Origin: Caecitellus pseudoparvulus
Lineage: Eukaryota > Bigyra: Bicosoecida
Length of the DNA stretch: 64,000 bases
NCBI GenBank assembly: GCA_965644315.1
Contig: CBFFRQ010000048.1
Span: 1 to 64,000 of the forward strand
Direction: 5' to 3'
A program made the position numbers and the translations under genes. Below, piece by piece: positions 10,659 through 21,268 of the stretch (its first letter is position 1; each line of letters begins with the position of its first letter). The notes under the pieces are model-generated. The model did not search any database and was not told the origin of the DNA. It saw nothing but the letters and a program-made list of their open reading frames with translations.

Positions 10659-11888
10659 TCACCTGCCCGCGGCCCCTGCGCAGCCAGGCTCTCCACAGGG
10701 CGACGCGTTGCACCAGAAGCCGTACTCGTTGGCCAGGGTCGCGGCGCGCACATGGGGAGGAGGCAGGTGCTGGCTTTGGGTGTAGTTCAACGTCACCTCC
10801 TCGCCCTCGGCAATGTCCTGGGCAGCTGTCACGACGGCCGTGGGGCCCAGTGTGAAGGACAGAGTGGCGTTGGGTGCGCAGGAGTGGTTCAGCAGGCTGC
10901 ACGCGAGGAAAACCCCGGTGGCCACTGGCGTCTCGCCCCCCTCACCTGCTGCGCCAGCGCCCCCCACCAGGGCCTTGCCACGCAGAGGCGCCGCACCCAC
11001 CTCCGCCTGGGGCACGCCGCCCACGAAGGCCACGTTGTCATCTGCCGCGGCGGCCTCCTGGGCCAGGGCCTTGGCGGCATTGGCAGGCAGTGACACTGGC
11101 TTAATGTGGGCCAGGGGTGGGATGGCGGGGGGGGGCGTGGACAGCGCCTGCAGTGGAACACTCAGCGCGTTCAGGCGCAACAGGCCACGCATGGCTGCGT
11201 ACCACTCCAGGTTGTACGTTGACTCGAACACGCCGTCCACCTCCTCTGCCTTGCCGCCCTTGGCCACCAGCGCTGCAGCGAAGCCCTGGCGCAGCAGGGC
11301 GTACTCCGTCGCGTGTGCGTCGCGGTCTGCAGCACTCCACACGTCCTTTCCTGTCGCCGCACACAGCTGCTCCACGTGGGCCCAGTACGTGTCGGGGTCA
11401 CTGACCCAGCTACGCGCGAGCATGCCAGCCACCGCCAGCATGTGCCGGGCCGCTGCCGGGTGCTGCTGCACGGCATACTGGTACAGCGGCCCCACTGCCT
11501 TCCACCAATCATTGAACCCTTGCTCAGTTGCCGTGGCAGCGCACTTTGCTGAGCAGGTGTGCTGGGACAACCCGGACAGGTCCCCTCCGTCCCGAGGAGG
11601 GGTGGAGGAGGCAGGCACGTCCAGAGGGTTGCAGCACACCATGCACAGGTGCACATGTGCAGATGGGGCCATGGACAGGGCGAGGGGCAGCTCTTGGATG
11701 ATCTGGTCGCCGGCAGCGTAGGACTCCGCTGCCACGAGCTTGCGCCCTGCTTCGGCAGAGGCCGCGATCCGCACACCGTATGTGTGCTCCAGCACAGATG
11801 AAAGTGCTTCCTGAGCGCTGGGCGCCTGCGTGCACAGGCGTCGCGCGCCCCTTGCTAGGGTGGCGCGGGCAGTGTGAACGGCCTGCAT
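10659..11888 (-). CDS. SET-domain protein, SMYD-like
   Basis: A single exon of 409 aa ends in TGA at 10659-10661. The SET core lies in the C-terminal third: LLNHSCAPNATLSF (the NHSC S-adenosylmethionine and target-lysine pocket), GEEVTLNYTQ with the catalytic Tyr, and a cysteine-rich end (YGFWCNASPCGEPGC) like a post-SET zinc site. The N-terminal half has SMYD-like YAAGDQIIQELPLALS and a cysteine cluster (CMVCCNP, HTCSAKC) where SMYD enzymes carry MYND, but the spacing is incomplete. The first 20 residues (MQAVHTARATLARGARRLC) could be a mitochondrial presequence. Family members methylate protein lysines; the substrate here is unknown. The start is supported by the AATTACCGCA motif 3 nt upstream. 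Confidence 0.75.
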   Translation of the reverse strand: MQAVHTARATLARGARRLCTQAPSAQEALSSVLEHTYGVRIAASAEAGRKLVAAESYAAGDQIIQELPLALSMAPSAHVHLCMVCCNPLDVPASSTPPRDGGDLSGLSQHTCSAKCAATATEQGFNDWWKAVGPLYQYAVQQHPAAARHMLAVAGMLARSWVSDPDTYWAHVEQLCAATGKDVWSAADRDAHATEYALLRQGFAAALVAKGGKAEEVDGVFESTYNLEWYAAMRGLLRLNALSVPLQALSTPPPAIPPLAHIKPVSLPANAAKALAQEAAAADDNVAFVGGVPQAEVGAAPLRGKALVGGAGAAGEGGETPVATGVFLACSLLNHSCAPNATLSFTLGPTAVVTAAQDIAEGEEVTLNYTQSQHLPPPHVRAATLANEYGFWCNASPCGEPGCAGAAGR

Positions 11889-11890
11889 GC

Positions 11891-11900
11891 TGCGGTAATT
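11891..11900 (-). promoter_or_regulatory. AATTACCGCA motif upstream of the SET gene
   Basis: On the minus strand this motif variant ends 2 nt before the ATG of the SET-domain gene, in the same arrangement as at TMX2 and RBBP5. Confidence 0.4.
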
Positions 11901-12331
11901 GGCAGGAACGGCAGCTACTGCACAAGAGATGCAGGCGGGGCAGCTTGACCATCGGCTTTGACAAGTCAGTTACAAAGCCGACCTAGTCATCTGTCAGGTT
12001 CTGTCTGTTTTTAACTGGCAGGATACATGGCGCGCTCTTCTGTGTGCTCTTGGCGGGGTCGTCGTCCAGTTGCTCGTGCTGTGTTGCGTGAGGTGCGAAA
12101 CAGAGGCTCAAAAGCACAGTTTGGACACTACAAATACACCCCGCTAAGACGCACACACCCGGTGTCATTGTAGATGGGGCATGAGTTCTCTCCTTGACTC
12201 TGCTGGCTTCCATTCGACCTGTGCGAGCAGCGCTCACTCTTACCTCGCACCTGCTGCGGCCAGCAGAGCACGGCAGCTCGCGGTTGGCACCCTTGCAGGA
12301 CTCTCCAAGACCCCCGTAGTTTCCTCGCATC
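11901..12331. other. divergent intergenic region
   Basis: This spans the 5' sides of the SET gene (minus) and the coiled-coil gene (plus), so it probably holds two promoters. A TTTCCTCGCATC variant of the recurrent motif lies immediately before the downstream ATG. No ORF or RNA gene stands out. Confidence 0.5.
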
Positions 12332-14191
12332 ATGCAGGAGGGTGGTGTGGATGTTTCCCGCGCAGTGGAGGAGTTGCGTGCGCTGCACCGCAAGCTCCAG
12401 GCGCTGCAAAGCCCGGCACAGTCTAAGCAATCACCCCGCCCGAAGCGGCCAACCAGCGCAAGCAAGCAGAGAGGCACCCCCCAAGGCCGTAGGCGCAAGG
12501 GCAGCTCCCCGGCACGTCCCCGTGGTGGCACTCCCTCCAAGGCAAGGCAGAGCCGCAGCCCTCGTGCGGATCTTGGTGTCGCTCAGCGACCCACTCAAAT
12601 CGCAGACACTCCCCGGGCAGACCAGGGCATGCAGCAGCTGCAGGCAGAACTGATAGACATGCGTGCCATGATGCAGCTGCTGCACGGGACAGTTGCGACA
12701 CTTGGCACTGCTGTGCAACACCTCACGCGGGCCGTGGATGGCCAGGCTGCAGTGGCAGCGTCGGAGCACGGCTCCACGCGGGGCGCTGTGGGCATCGTGC
12801 AGGAGCAGCTGCAGGAACTGCAAGGCAGCGTCCAGTACCTCACCAAGCAGCAGCACCACCTCGCACTCACTGCCCGCCAGGCGCAGCCGGTGCGTGCAGG
12901 CCCACCCACTTCCACCCCGCCGCCCGCCGAGTCTCTGGACGGTCCGCGCCGGGCAGTGCAGGAGGTAGTGACTGCAGCAGTGCGCGAGGAAGTGCAGGCT
13001 GCCTTGGAGCCCCTGATGCGAGCGGGCAGCCCCCTGGCCACCCTACCCCAGGCCCTCGCCGCTCAGGGCCAGGCTGTGCAGGCTGCCGTGCAGGAATCAG
13101 CCGCCTCGATACACGGCGCTGTGCAAGGCTATGCCCAGCAGACCGACCAGCGCGTGGAGGCGCTACACCAGCGCCTGGTGGCTATCGAGGGTGCAGCGAC
13201 GTCCAAGGACCAAGGGCTTTCGCGTGATGTCCTAGCGGAGGCGGTGAAGGGCGCCGTGTCCAGCGCGCTAGCGTCCCAGCTCCCCCCCCCGCAAGCTGTG
13301 CCACCGCCCCCCGTCATGCTGGACATTCCCGCTGTGGCAAAGGCAGTGAGCCAAGCCATGCTGCCGTCGCTGCGAGAGGCCGTGGCCCAGGCTGTGGGGC
13401 GGGCAGTGCAGGCTGGCATGGCTCAGGTGTCTGACGCACTCACCTCCGCAGTGTCGGAGGCACTCACAGACGCAGGGGCGCAGTCCGACAGCGAATCAAC
13501 CCGAGGGGAAAGCTCCCCTCCAGCGCAGTCAGCAGGATCAGCCAGCCCACGCCATGGGCGTGGCGCCGGTCCCCCTGCCGGGGATACGCAGCGACCGAGC
13601 GTGGCGCCCGTTTCCCCCGAGCTGGACGTGACGTCGCCTGCCAACCCACCGCCACCTCCGTCACCACCGCCACCACCAGTGGGTATTGAAGCGTCCCCCG
13701 TGCCCACTGGCTTGCTGGACCTGTCCTCTGTTTCGTCTGTGCGGGGTGGTGGGCCCATGCCCCCACCAGCCTCGCCTGGCGTTCAACCCGCCCCAGAAGC
13801 CCTGGATGCCCCCAGCACTCCACCTGGGCATAGCGCCTTTCACAGCTCGCCGGTGCAGCCGACGCCTGAACGAGGCAGTGCCGATTCGCTGCCACCCTCA
13901 GCCGGCGCCCCTCGGGCAGGTGGAGCCGAGCACCCGTCAGGGGTGGGCGCAGCACTGGGGAGCTATGTGAGTGGGTTCATCTCTGGCATGGGCCACGCCC
14001 TGTTTGACTCCAGCGGCAGCGACGTGGAGGACGGCGCCAGTGTGCGATCTGCTGCGCGGCCTGTTGGCTCAGCAGTGTTGGATGTGTCCAGTGGAGTGGT
14101 CACGCCGCCGGTGAAGCAGGAGCGAATGCCGGGCGGCAGACAGGCAGCGCCACCCCCACAAGGGACAACGTTGCATGCTTCGTGGGTGTAG
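12332..14191 (+). CDS. coiled-coil and proline-rich protein, function unknown
   Basis: One exon encodes 619 aa from the ATG at 12332 to TAG. Residues 1-30 form an amphipathic helix (VEELRALHRKLQAL), followed by a basic Ser/Pro/Arg linker (30-95). A long helical region follows (about 100-390) with repeated Gln/Leu/Ala heptads such as LQAELIDMRAMMQLL and VAKAVSQAML. Its repeated A-V-x-x-A-V pattern suggests an extended bundle, as in filament- or membrane-coat-associated proteins. The last 230 residues are disordered and proline-rich (PPPPPSPPPPP), with one more ordered patch (GSYVSGFISGMGHALFDSS). No domain family is recognisable. Confidence 0.65.
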   Translation: MQEGGVDVSRAVEELRALHRKLQALQSPAQSKQSPRPKRPTSASKQRGTPQGRRRKGSSPARPRGGTPSKARQSRSPRADLGVAQRPTQIADTPRADQGMQQLQAELIDMRAMMQLLHGTVATLGTAVQHLTRAVDGQAAVAASEHGSTRGAVGIVQEQLQELQGSVQYLTKQQHHLALTARQAQPVRAGPPTSTPPPAESLDGPRRAVQEVVTAAVREEVQAALEPLMRAGSPLATLPQALAAQGQAVQAAVQESAASIHGAVQGYAQQTDQRVEALHQRLVAIEGAATSKDQGLSRDVLAEAVKGAVSSALASQLPPPQAVPPPPVMLDIPAVAKAVSQAMLPSLREAVAQAVGRAVQAGMAQVSDALTSAVSEALTDAGAQSDSESTRGESSPPAQSAGSASPRHGRGAGPPAGDTQRPSVAPVSPELDVTSPANPPPPPSPPPPPVGIEASPVPTGLLDLSSVSSVRGGGPMPPPASPGVQPAPEALDAPSTPPGHSAFHSSPVQPTPERGSADSLPPSAGAPRAGGAEHPSGVGAALGSYVSGFISGMGHALFDSSGSDVEDGASVRSAARPVGSAVLDVSSGVVTPPVKQERMPGGRQAAPPPQGTTLHASWV

Positions 14192-14358
14192 TGGGTTTCG
14201 GCCGCCCTTGGGGCGGGGTACGGGCGGCGTGGCAGAGGAGGACGCCAGTGTACAATTCACCCGCCCACGCCTCGACGCCCGTCAGTCAGCGCAGGCACAC
14301 ACTCGATCACAGGACTCCTGCTCAAGGCAGGTGTTTCAAGCAGCTCCCATCGGGTGCC

Positions 14359-16616
14359 ATGGCTGCTGACGCGAGTGCAGAGGCTTCGGCCGCCGCCCTG
14401 CTGGACGACGAGAGCGACGAGGAGGCTGACACGCAGCTCGAGCAGGAAGGTGGCGGCGACGGGCAAGAGGCAGTCGAAGCGGGGGATGTGGTGGTGGAGG
14501 GCGCAGGCGAAGAGGCTGAGGCTGATGTTGTCGTGGAGCAGGCCGTGGTGCCGGTTGCTGCAGACGACGCCCCCACAGACGGGGCAGCAGAGCCAGCCCC
14601 AGCTGGGGAGGGAATTTCCGCAACCTCGCCCTACGTCGGCGTCGTTCGCCTGCACGGCCTGCTTGCTGGCACTACAAACAAGGACATTGTGGAGTTTTTG
14701 GCCGTGGAGGGTGGTGTCTCCCTCGTTTCCGAGAGTGACGTCGTCTTTCAGCTGGAACAGCGGTGCGTGCCGTTTGAAGTTCCTACCCTCCCAGCACGCC
14801 AGTACGGCAGCCGCCCACCCCACGCTTCGCAGGGGAGCTGCCTTGGTGGGGCTTCGCAGCGCTGGGGACATCGAGGCTGCTCTGAAGCGGCACAAGGAGC
14901 ACATGGGCTCACGCTGGATTGCCGTGGAGAAAGCTGAGCTCATCGACGCCTTCAAAGGTGAGCGCTGGCGCTGGGGCCTCCATTCTCCCTGCCAGTCACC
15001 CTCCCTGCCACCCGCGCGCGCCAGACACGGACGCATCTCAGGACAGCATGTCTGCAGTGGCATTCTCCCTGCTACCTGGCAACGCGACGGCCGCGGCCCT
15101 GGCAGACTGGCTCGCCCCGCACGCCGTGAGCAGTGCCGTGCAAACGCCCATTGTGCTGCCTTCCGCTCTCCGTGCGCCTCGCAAGAAGCGGCGCCGACTG
15201 CCAGGCACCGCCATTGCCCTCATGACGGGACCAGACGTCGCTTCTGCCGCTGTGGCGGCCCTGCACAACACCAAGTTTGGGGACAAGGAGACCTCGCTGC
15301 GCGTCGCATCTGCGAGGGAGTTCGCACACGTCGCCAGCGTGGCACACGAGGCTGGCGCAGCTGCCGAAGAGCCAGACAAGGCCAAAGCGCAAGCAGATGC
15401 CCCCGCTGCCGCCGCAGAACCAGCCACAGAGCCCGCAGACCCAAACCCCAAGCGCTTCACATGCGTGCATGTGCGCGGCGTGCCGTTCAGCTTCAGCCGC
15501 CTGGACATCGTGGACTGGCTGCGGGGGAAGGATGCCCAGGGTGTCGCAGACGGCGGCCGGGCGGTGGTGCTGGCGAAGAACCGCAAGGGCAAGTCCCGCG
15601 GGGACTGCTACATCCGCCTCGTGTCTGCCGACGCAGCCACCGCCCTTCTGGCTCTGTCTGGTGCCAAGATGGGCACTCGCCCCGTGAAATTGCACCCAGT
15701 GAGCATTGGAGAGGCCGAGCGAGAGGTGGGCATGCCCCGTGAAGACCTGGGACCGGGGGGTGATGCGCCACCTTCACGAACACCGGCCCCGGCGCCAGGG
15801 CCACCCCCTCCCGCCCTGGCGGGTGCTGCAGACATCCCCGTGTCAGACGTGCCCAAGGCGTATGGGGGCCTCGTCATGGTGGGCGGCATCGGGCGCCGGT
15901 GTTCCCCTGAGGACCTGATCGCGGCGGCTGCGGCGGCAGGCTGGGAGGCGTTTCTGAACGACGTCTTCGTGCTGGGCACGCAGAACATGGCCAACTCAGG
16001 CGAAGCCATCATCCGCCTGCGCAACTGCAGCATGGAGCAGGCCAGCGCAGTGGCCGCCAAAGTGCAAACCGCAGGGGTGGGTGGCGTGGCTGTGCAGGCA
16101 CGACAGGTGTTCCAGGGCGACCTTGATGAAGCCCTGGACAGGGCAGTGGTGGTGGGCAGGACACGGTCCCCCGCCCGCGCCCTGCGTCTGCGAGGCTTGC
16201 CGTGGGAGGCCACCGAGACGGACGTGTTGAGCCTGTTTGCAGCAGGCGAGGGGCTGGCTGCGCCGAGCAGGGTGCATTTCATCCCCGACGACAGGCAGCC
16301 CAGCCGAGCCTCTGGCAGCGCTCTGGTGCTGTTCTTGGACGAGGCGCGCGCCAAGGCCGCCATGGCCCGCAACGGTGCCAAGGTGGCAGGCCGCTTCGTG
16401 GAGCTGTTCCGATTCTGCGAGGGTGACTTCGAAGCGCTGGTGGCGCCTGCAGGGCAGCCCCTGCCAACAGCTGCCTTGCCTGGTGGCCGGGACTTCGGCA
16501 GTGATGGAAGAGGCGACGGTGGTCGGGGTGGTGATGGGGGGTGGGGGCGTGGGCCCAGGGGCCCCTCCCGGTACGGACCCGAGGGGGGACGTCGTGGTGG
16601 CCGGCCTCGGCGTTGA
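14359..16616 (+). CDS. multi-RRM RNA-binding protein (quasi-RRM, hnRNP H/ESRP/GRSF1-like)
   Basis: Exons join(14359..14762,14833..14957,15025..16616) give 706 aa. Introns are GTGCGT...TCGCAG (70 nt) and GTGAGC...GCCAG (67 nt). An acidic N-terminus (1-90) precedes RRM1, which is split by intron 1: VVRLHGLLAGTTNKDIVEFL joins ALVGLRSAGDIEAALKRHKEHMG, the classic qRRM ending in RWIAVEKA. Further RRM-like units begin near residues 185, 330 (FTCVHVRGVPFSFSRLDIVDW), 470 and 580 (ALRLRGLPWEATETDVLSLF, the best match). The last 40 residues are Gly/Arg-rich. hnRNP H-type qRRMs usually bind G-rich RNA and regulate splicing; that role is by family. An AATTTCCGCA string at 14613 is coding sequence. Confidence 0.8.
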
Positions 16617-16645
16617 CAATGCAGCGAGCTCGGAGGAAACCCGGC

Positions 16646-17341
16646 TCACTCCTCGCGCCTGGTGCGGTGTCGCAGCCGGGGACTACGACGCAAGTTTGAT
16701 GTGTCGTCTGCGACCTGCCCCTTCGGAGGCGTCGGCGGAGCTGGCGTCGTGCTCGGGGGATCGCTCACAGCGTGCTGGGACTCCTCCACGACGCCATCCT
16801 GCTGAATGAGCAAGACGCCCAACAGCATGGTGGTCGCTCCCAGCCACCATAACAGGGGAAGCTCCTCTGAAAAAACAATGATGGACAAGATGGCCTGCAA
16901 ACAGCAGCAGGGAAGGGTGTGCATGGCTCCTGAAACGGCAGCGAAACGCTGCTAACACACAGTCAAGAGAGTTTGAACAGTTGTGGTGAGCACGACGTGG
17001 GTAGTCGTGCCAGCCAGTCGCATGCCCTTGATCATGAAGTCCAGAGCAAGGCCATTCGTCGCTATCATGCCCCCGAAGCACGCCAGACTCAACGCCTTGG
17101 CAACCTGCACGTGTACCATGAACGCCCGTTGCACGGCACAGGGCGAGGTTGCTTTGGCAGCACAACTCACCCCGAAGCTAGCAGTCTCTGAGCAGCCCAC
17201 TGCTGAGCATAGCCATGTCACTGGCGGCGCAGTTTCACTGACATGGCCTCCAACCTGCAGAGCCAGGCCAGGCTGCGTGAGCTGTGCAGCGCTTGCGTCG
17301 GAGCCCCTGACGCACCGTTGCAAGAAAACCTCCAGCTGCAT
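16646..17341 (-). CDS. TMEM42-like small multipass membrane protein (EamA/DMT fold half)
   Basis: Exons complement(join(16646..16894,16961..17104,17171..17341)) give 187 aa. Both introns are 66 nt, with donors GTGTGT and GTGAGT, and all junctions are phase 0. Hydrophobic segments after joining: PPVTWLCSAVGCSETASFG, ALSLACFGGMIATNGLALDF, a helix spanning the second junction (LTTTVQTLLT joined to AILSIIVF), and LPLLWWLGATTMLLGVLLI. The order NGLALDFMIKGMRL, small-residue helix, F-x-E-x-x-x-LWWLG...GVLLI is that of TMEM42 and drug/metabolite-transporter half proteins. A 50-residue hydrophilic, basic tail follows. Exons 2-3 are well supported. The N-terminal 57 residues and the start at 17341 are provisional because exon 1 has little resemblance to the family. 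Confidence 0.65.
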
Positions 17342-17694
17342 TCACAGCCCCACACTGCACGCTGGGGAGAAACCTTTGCAGGAACCCGACAGCTGCGTCG
17401 TTGCTCCCCGTCATGTGGGGTGCGATTCACGGCACGCCACACCCGTTGTTCTTCGCCGACCGCTGCCGTGTGTGCCAGGTTCTCCCGGCCGGCTACTGAC
17501 TTGCCTCAACAAATCACAAACACTCTACTGTCTTAGCAGCAACATGTACGCAATTGTTGGAAGTCGTGCTCTGGGCTTCGCCACTTGCTCTTCGCCCTCT
17601 CGACAGGGGGGCCACACCATCTGAGCGCGAGCCAGTCTGCGGCAGTTAGTCGGCAGCTCAGACCATTCGCTCACACGCCCGCAAGCAGTGCACC
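17342..17694. other. divergent intergenic region
   Basis: This lies between the minus-strand TMEM42-like gene and the plus-strand nucleoporin gene and is presumed to hold both promoters. A plus-strand frame crossing it has no recognisable protein pattern and is treated as chance. Confidence 0.45.
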
Positions 17695-20600
17695 ATGTGG
17701 TTCTACGCATTCATGGGGCTGCTATTGCTCCTTGGTGCTGCCTGGTGGTACAACACGACGCAGACTGCGTGCGTTTCCGTGGGCCGCTCGCGTGCCCGCC
17801 TGCGGCATTTGATGGGACGCCACCTCCTTTCCGCCGCGCAGCAACGTGCATTATGTCGTGCGCCGAGTGCAAGAGTCACCAGTGCAGAGAGCTCCACGTG
17901 AGTAGAACGACCCTCTGCAGTCATTGCTGGTGTCAACTCCGTTTCTTTCCTTTGCAGGCGCCCGGTCTCCTTCCGTGCGAGGTGGCCGGCTTCCCAGCAC
18001 GTCAGCACTGGACCAGCCCCCTCCGCCAAGCCAGCCTAGCACGCCTCTCCGGGCGAGAACACCGAGCCGACACATTCCGAGCGAAGGCAGGCCTCGGAGG
18101 CGCAGCATTCGTCGGCGGCAGGCAGTCTTTGTCCCCCCCCCCTCCCCCGCCGTCGTCTCCAAGCAGCCAGCTGAGCAGGGTGGGTTGCACGCCGCCCTGC
18201 ACCGTCACGCCTCAGCACACCCATGCACCCATCGCACGCCTCACCCCCACAGAGGTGTCCTCTTTCACTGACATTGTCCCAACCGCCACCCCACAACCTG
18301 CCCGGCCCCGGCGCGTCCCCTCCTCCGCCCCTCGCCAGCTGACATCTGGCTGGGACGCCACCTACCGTGTGCCGACGCCCGGAGTCGTGAAGACCTCTGC
18401 AAGGCTCAGTCCGGACACGCAGACTGCACCCATGCCCGCTCCTGCCCCCGTCCCGCGTGCCCCTGTAGTGGCAGCAGCTCCTGCGCCGGCAGTGGAGCCC
18501 CTTGACGACGACACTGAAGACGAGCGGCTGGAGGCCGCTCAGCCAGTGCAGGCTCAGCTAGTAGCTGCTGCCGAAGCCGCCGACTCTGGCGAGGACGAGC
18601 AAGAAGATGTGGAGCTGCAGCACGGCGGCTCCTCCCCAAAATCTCGGCGCAAGCGCTCACGCACTGGGCGTGGGCGACAGGCTGGGCGCGCGACAGACGT
18701 GGAGCCTGACCAGGAGGCTGCCGAGGAAGGTGGCACCCGCCGAAAGACGCCGCGGCGCCGCACCGTTCCATCCCCTGCGCGGTCCCGGGCGTCCAGTGCC
18801 CGCCGATCAGCCCGCAAGCGGCGCAGCAGCACCGCTTTCGACCGCAGCCCAAGCTTGAGCTCGGGCTCCAGTGCCAGCCTGTCTGACTCGGATGTCGACC
18901 ATGCTTCAGCCAAGCGCTCACGCAGCAGGGCCAAGCGGCGCCGGCGCCACTCCACCGCCTCCTCTCGCGCCTTTGTGGATGGGAATGAGACGTACTACTT
19001 GGTGAAGGGGGACCCTGCGGCAGGCGCTGAGGCTGCTCGCTCCACTGCAGCAGCGCTGGTTTCGTTGATTAGCCAGGCCTCTGCGGCCAGCAGCACGGGC
19101 ATGGCTTCTGACTCGACTGCTTCTCTCATGAGCAGCTTGCTCCCAACGGCCTCTTCGACCACCGCAGAAGCGGCCGGCAGGTCCGCTGCCCCGTCCACCC
19201 GACGATTCAAGTCGTCTACATTGTCTGCCTCAGAGATGCCCGCACCAGCCGTGGCCCCGGTACCCGCATCTCTCCTCCCTGCTAGCCCCAAGCACACGGA
19301 GGAGCCGTCAAGCTTGAGTCTGCTGGCCACACTGGGAACAGGAAGCAGGCTGGAGGTCTCAACGTCTGCACCTGCACCAGCGACAAGTGAAGGCGCGAGC
19401 ACGAGTGGTGGCGGGAGTCTGCTGGGCGGTGGCGGGAGCTTGCTGGGCGGATCATCGGCACCGGCACCAGCACCAGCGACAAGTGAAGGCGCGAGCACGA
19501 GTGGTGGCGGGAGTCTGCTGGGCGGTGGCGGGAGCTTGCTGGGCGGATCATCGGCACCAGCACCAGCACCAGCACCAGCGACAAGTGAAGGCGCGAGCAC
19601 GAGTGGTGGCGGGAGTCTGCTGGGCGGTGGCGGGAGCTTGCTGGGCGGATCATCGGCACCAGCACCAGCACCAGCGACAAGTGAAGGCGCGAGCACGAGT
19701 GGTGGCGGGAGTCTGCTGGGCGGTGGCGGGAGCTTGCTGGGCGGATCATCGGCACCAGCACCAGCACCAGCACCAGCACCAGCGACAAGTGAAGGCGCGA
19801 GCACGAGTGGTGGCGGGAGTCTGCTGGGCGGTGGCGGGAGCTTGCTGGGTGGATCATCGGCACCGGCACCAGCACCAGCGACAAGTGAAGGCGCGAGCAC
19901 GAGTGGTGGCGGGAGTCTGCTGGGCGGTGGCGGGAGCTTGCTGGGCGGATCATCGGCACCAGCACCAGCACCAGCGACAAGTGAAGGCGCGAGCACGAGT
20001 GGTGGCGGGAGTCTGCTGGGCGGTGGCGGGAGCTTGCTGGGCGGATCATCGGCACCGGCACCAGCACCAGCGACAAGTGAAGGCGCGAGCACGAGTGGTG
20101 GCGGGAGTCTGCTGGGCGGTGGCGGGAGCTTGCTGGGCGGATCATCGGCACCAGCACCAGCACCAGCGACAAGTGAAGGCGCGAGCACGAGTGGTGGCGG
20201 GAATCTGTTTGGTGCTGTGACACCTGGTGGGGCCAGTGCGGGGGCGCCTGCTGCTGCTCCAGCGAGTGGTGGTGGTAGTCTGTTTGGTGCTGTGACACCT
20301 GGTGGGGCCAGTGCCGGGGCGCCTGCTGCGGCTCCAGCGAGTGGTGGTGGCAGTCTGTTCGGTGCTGTGACACCTGGTGGGGCCAGTGCCGGGGCGCCTG
20401 CTGCTGCTCCAGCGAGTGGTGGGGGTAGTCTGTTCGGTGCTGTGACACCTGGTGGGGCCAGTGCCGGGGCGCCTGCTGCGGCTCCAGCGAGTGGTGGGGG
20501 TAGTCTGTTCGGTGCTGTGACACCTGGTGGGGCCAGTGCCGGGGCGCCCGCCACGACGCCAGCGAGTGGGGGTGGTTTGTTCGGAGGTGCGAGTGGGACA

Positions 20601-21194
20601 CCTGGGGGAGCCATGAGTGACCAGAGCATGGGCGGAGGCAACCCTTTCGCTGGGATGGGGGGGCAGGGGAGCAGCGTGAGCTCTCTTGGAGGCCAGCAAA
20701 GTTCCTCTGGTTTGTTTGGCAGCTCTGGAATGCCCCAAGCATCTGTTGGGATGGGGGGTAGTGGAATGAGTGCTGGCATTGGTGGTGGAGGCATGAGCAG
20801 TGGTATGGGGGTTGGCGGTGGCGGCGGCATGGGTGGGGGGTTGATGGGTAGTGGAGGGATGGGCAGTGGTATGGGGGTCGGCGGTGGTGGTGGCGGCATG
20901 GGTGGGGGGTTGGCGGTTGGTGGAGGGGTGAGTAGCGGAATGGGGATGGCCGGCGGCAGCGGTATGGGCAGCGGCATGGGCAGCGGCATGGGCGTCGGCA
21001 TGATGGGTGGTGGAGGTGTTGGGGGCCAGGGCGCAGGCCTGATGGGGGCCCAAAGCAACAGCTTTGGAATGCCACCATCGACAACGGGTGTCCCTGCCAC
21101 GGCGAGCTCGCTGGGGTTCGGAGGCGGAGGTGCACAGAGTGGCCAGAAGGTGCAAAAACCAAGACGTGTAGTCAGGCGCAAGAGGAACAAGTGA
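17695..21194 (+). CDS. membrane-anchored FG nucleoporin, POM121-like architecture
   Basis: Exons join(17695..17768,17842..17897,17958..18179,18253..21194) give 1,097 aa; introns of 73, 60 and 73 nt have donors GTGCGT, GTGAGT and GTGGGT, and all phases agree. Exon 1 encodes a membrane anchor (YAFMGLLLLLGAAWWY, residues 4-19). Residues 45-120 are basic and Pro-rich, followed by EVSSFTDIVPTATPQ, read across the last junction. Residues 245-355 carry clustered basic nuclear-localisation-type motifs (KSRRKRSR, RRSARKRR, KRSRSRAKRRRR). Then come eight 32-residue SGGGSLLGG repeats (502-763), five 25-residue SLFG repeats (764-888) and a Gly/Met-rich tail with GLFG, ending KVQKPRRVVRRKRNK. N-terminal TM, NLS-type region and FG tail is the order of vertebrate POM121, which anchors the nuclear pore; homology versus convergence is open. 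Confidence 0.75.
19404..20189 (+). repeat. eight tandem 96-nt repeats (SGGGSLLGG type) in the nucleoporin gene
   Basis: Eight near-identical units encode SGGGSLLGGGGSLLGGSS then Ala-Pro dipeptides and TSEGAST. Six units are exactly 96 nt; units 2 and 4 are longer by one and two Ala-Pro dipeptides (6 and 12 nt), giving 786 nt in total. All length changes keep frame. The near-identity implies recent expansion or gene conversion, and assembly collapse is a risk. Confidence 0.95.
20190..20564 (+). repeat. five tandem 75-nt FG repeats in the nucleoporin gene
   Basis: Five 25-residue units of the form SGGGSLFGAVTPGGASAGAPAAAPA (first unit NLFG, last unit ATTPA) each supply one Phe-Gly dipeptide. 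They directly follow the SLLGG array and share its SGGGSL start, so the two arrays probably have a common origin. Confidence 0.95.
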
Positions 21195-21268
21195 AGGTTT
21201 GGAATGCAACAGCCGTCACTCTAGCTGTGTGTCTTGTGTGTGAGGGTTGAAGGCTCCACAAGGCCAGC

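Noticed and set aside
16983-17624. 213-residue plus-strand ORF in the TMEM42-nucleoporin interval
   Set aside because: It overlaps TMEM42-like exons in antisense and shows no domain or start context.
19404-20564. CRISPR-like regular repeats
   Set aside because: The repeats are contiguous, in frame, translate to one protein and lack unique spacers; the genome is eukaryotic.
18995-21209. Very long minus-strand ORFs (731, 626 and 355 residues) opposite the nucleoporin repeats
   Set aside because: They mirror the plus-strand tandem repeats and have no independent protein character; GC-rich repeats keep all frames open.
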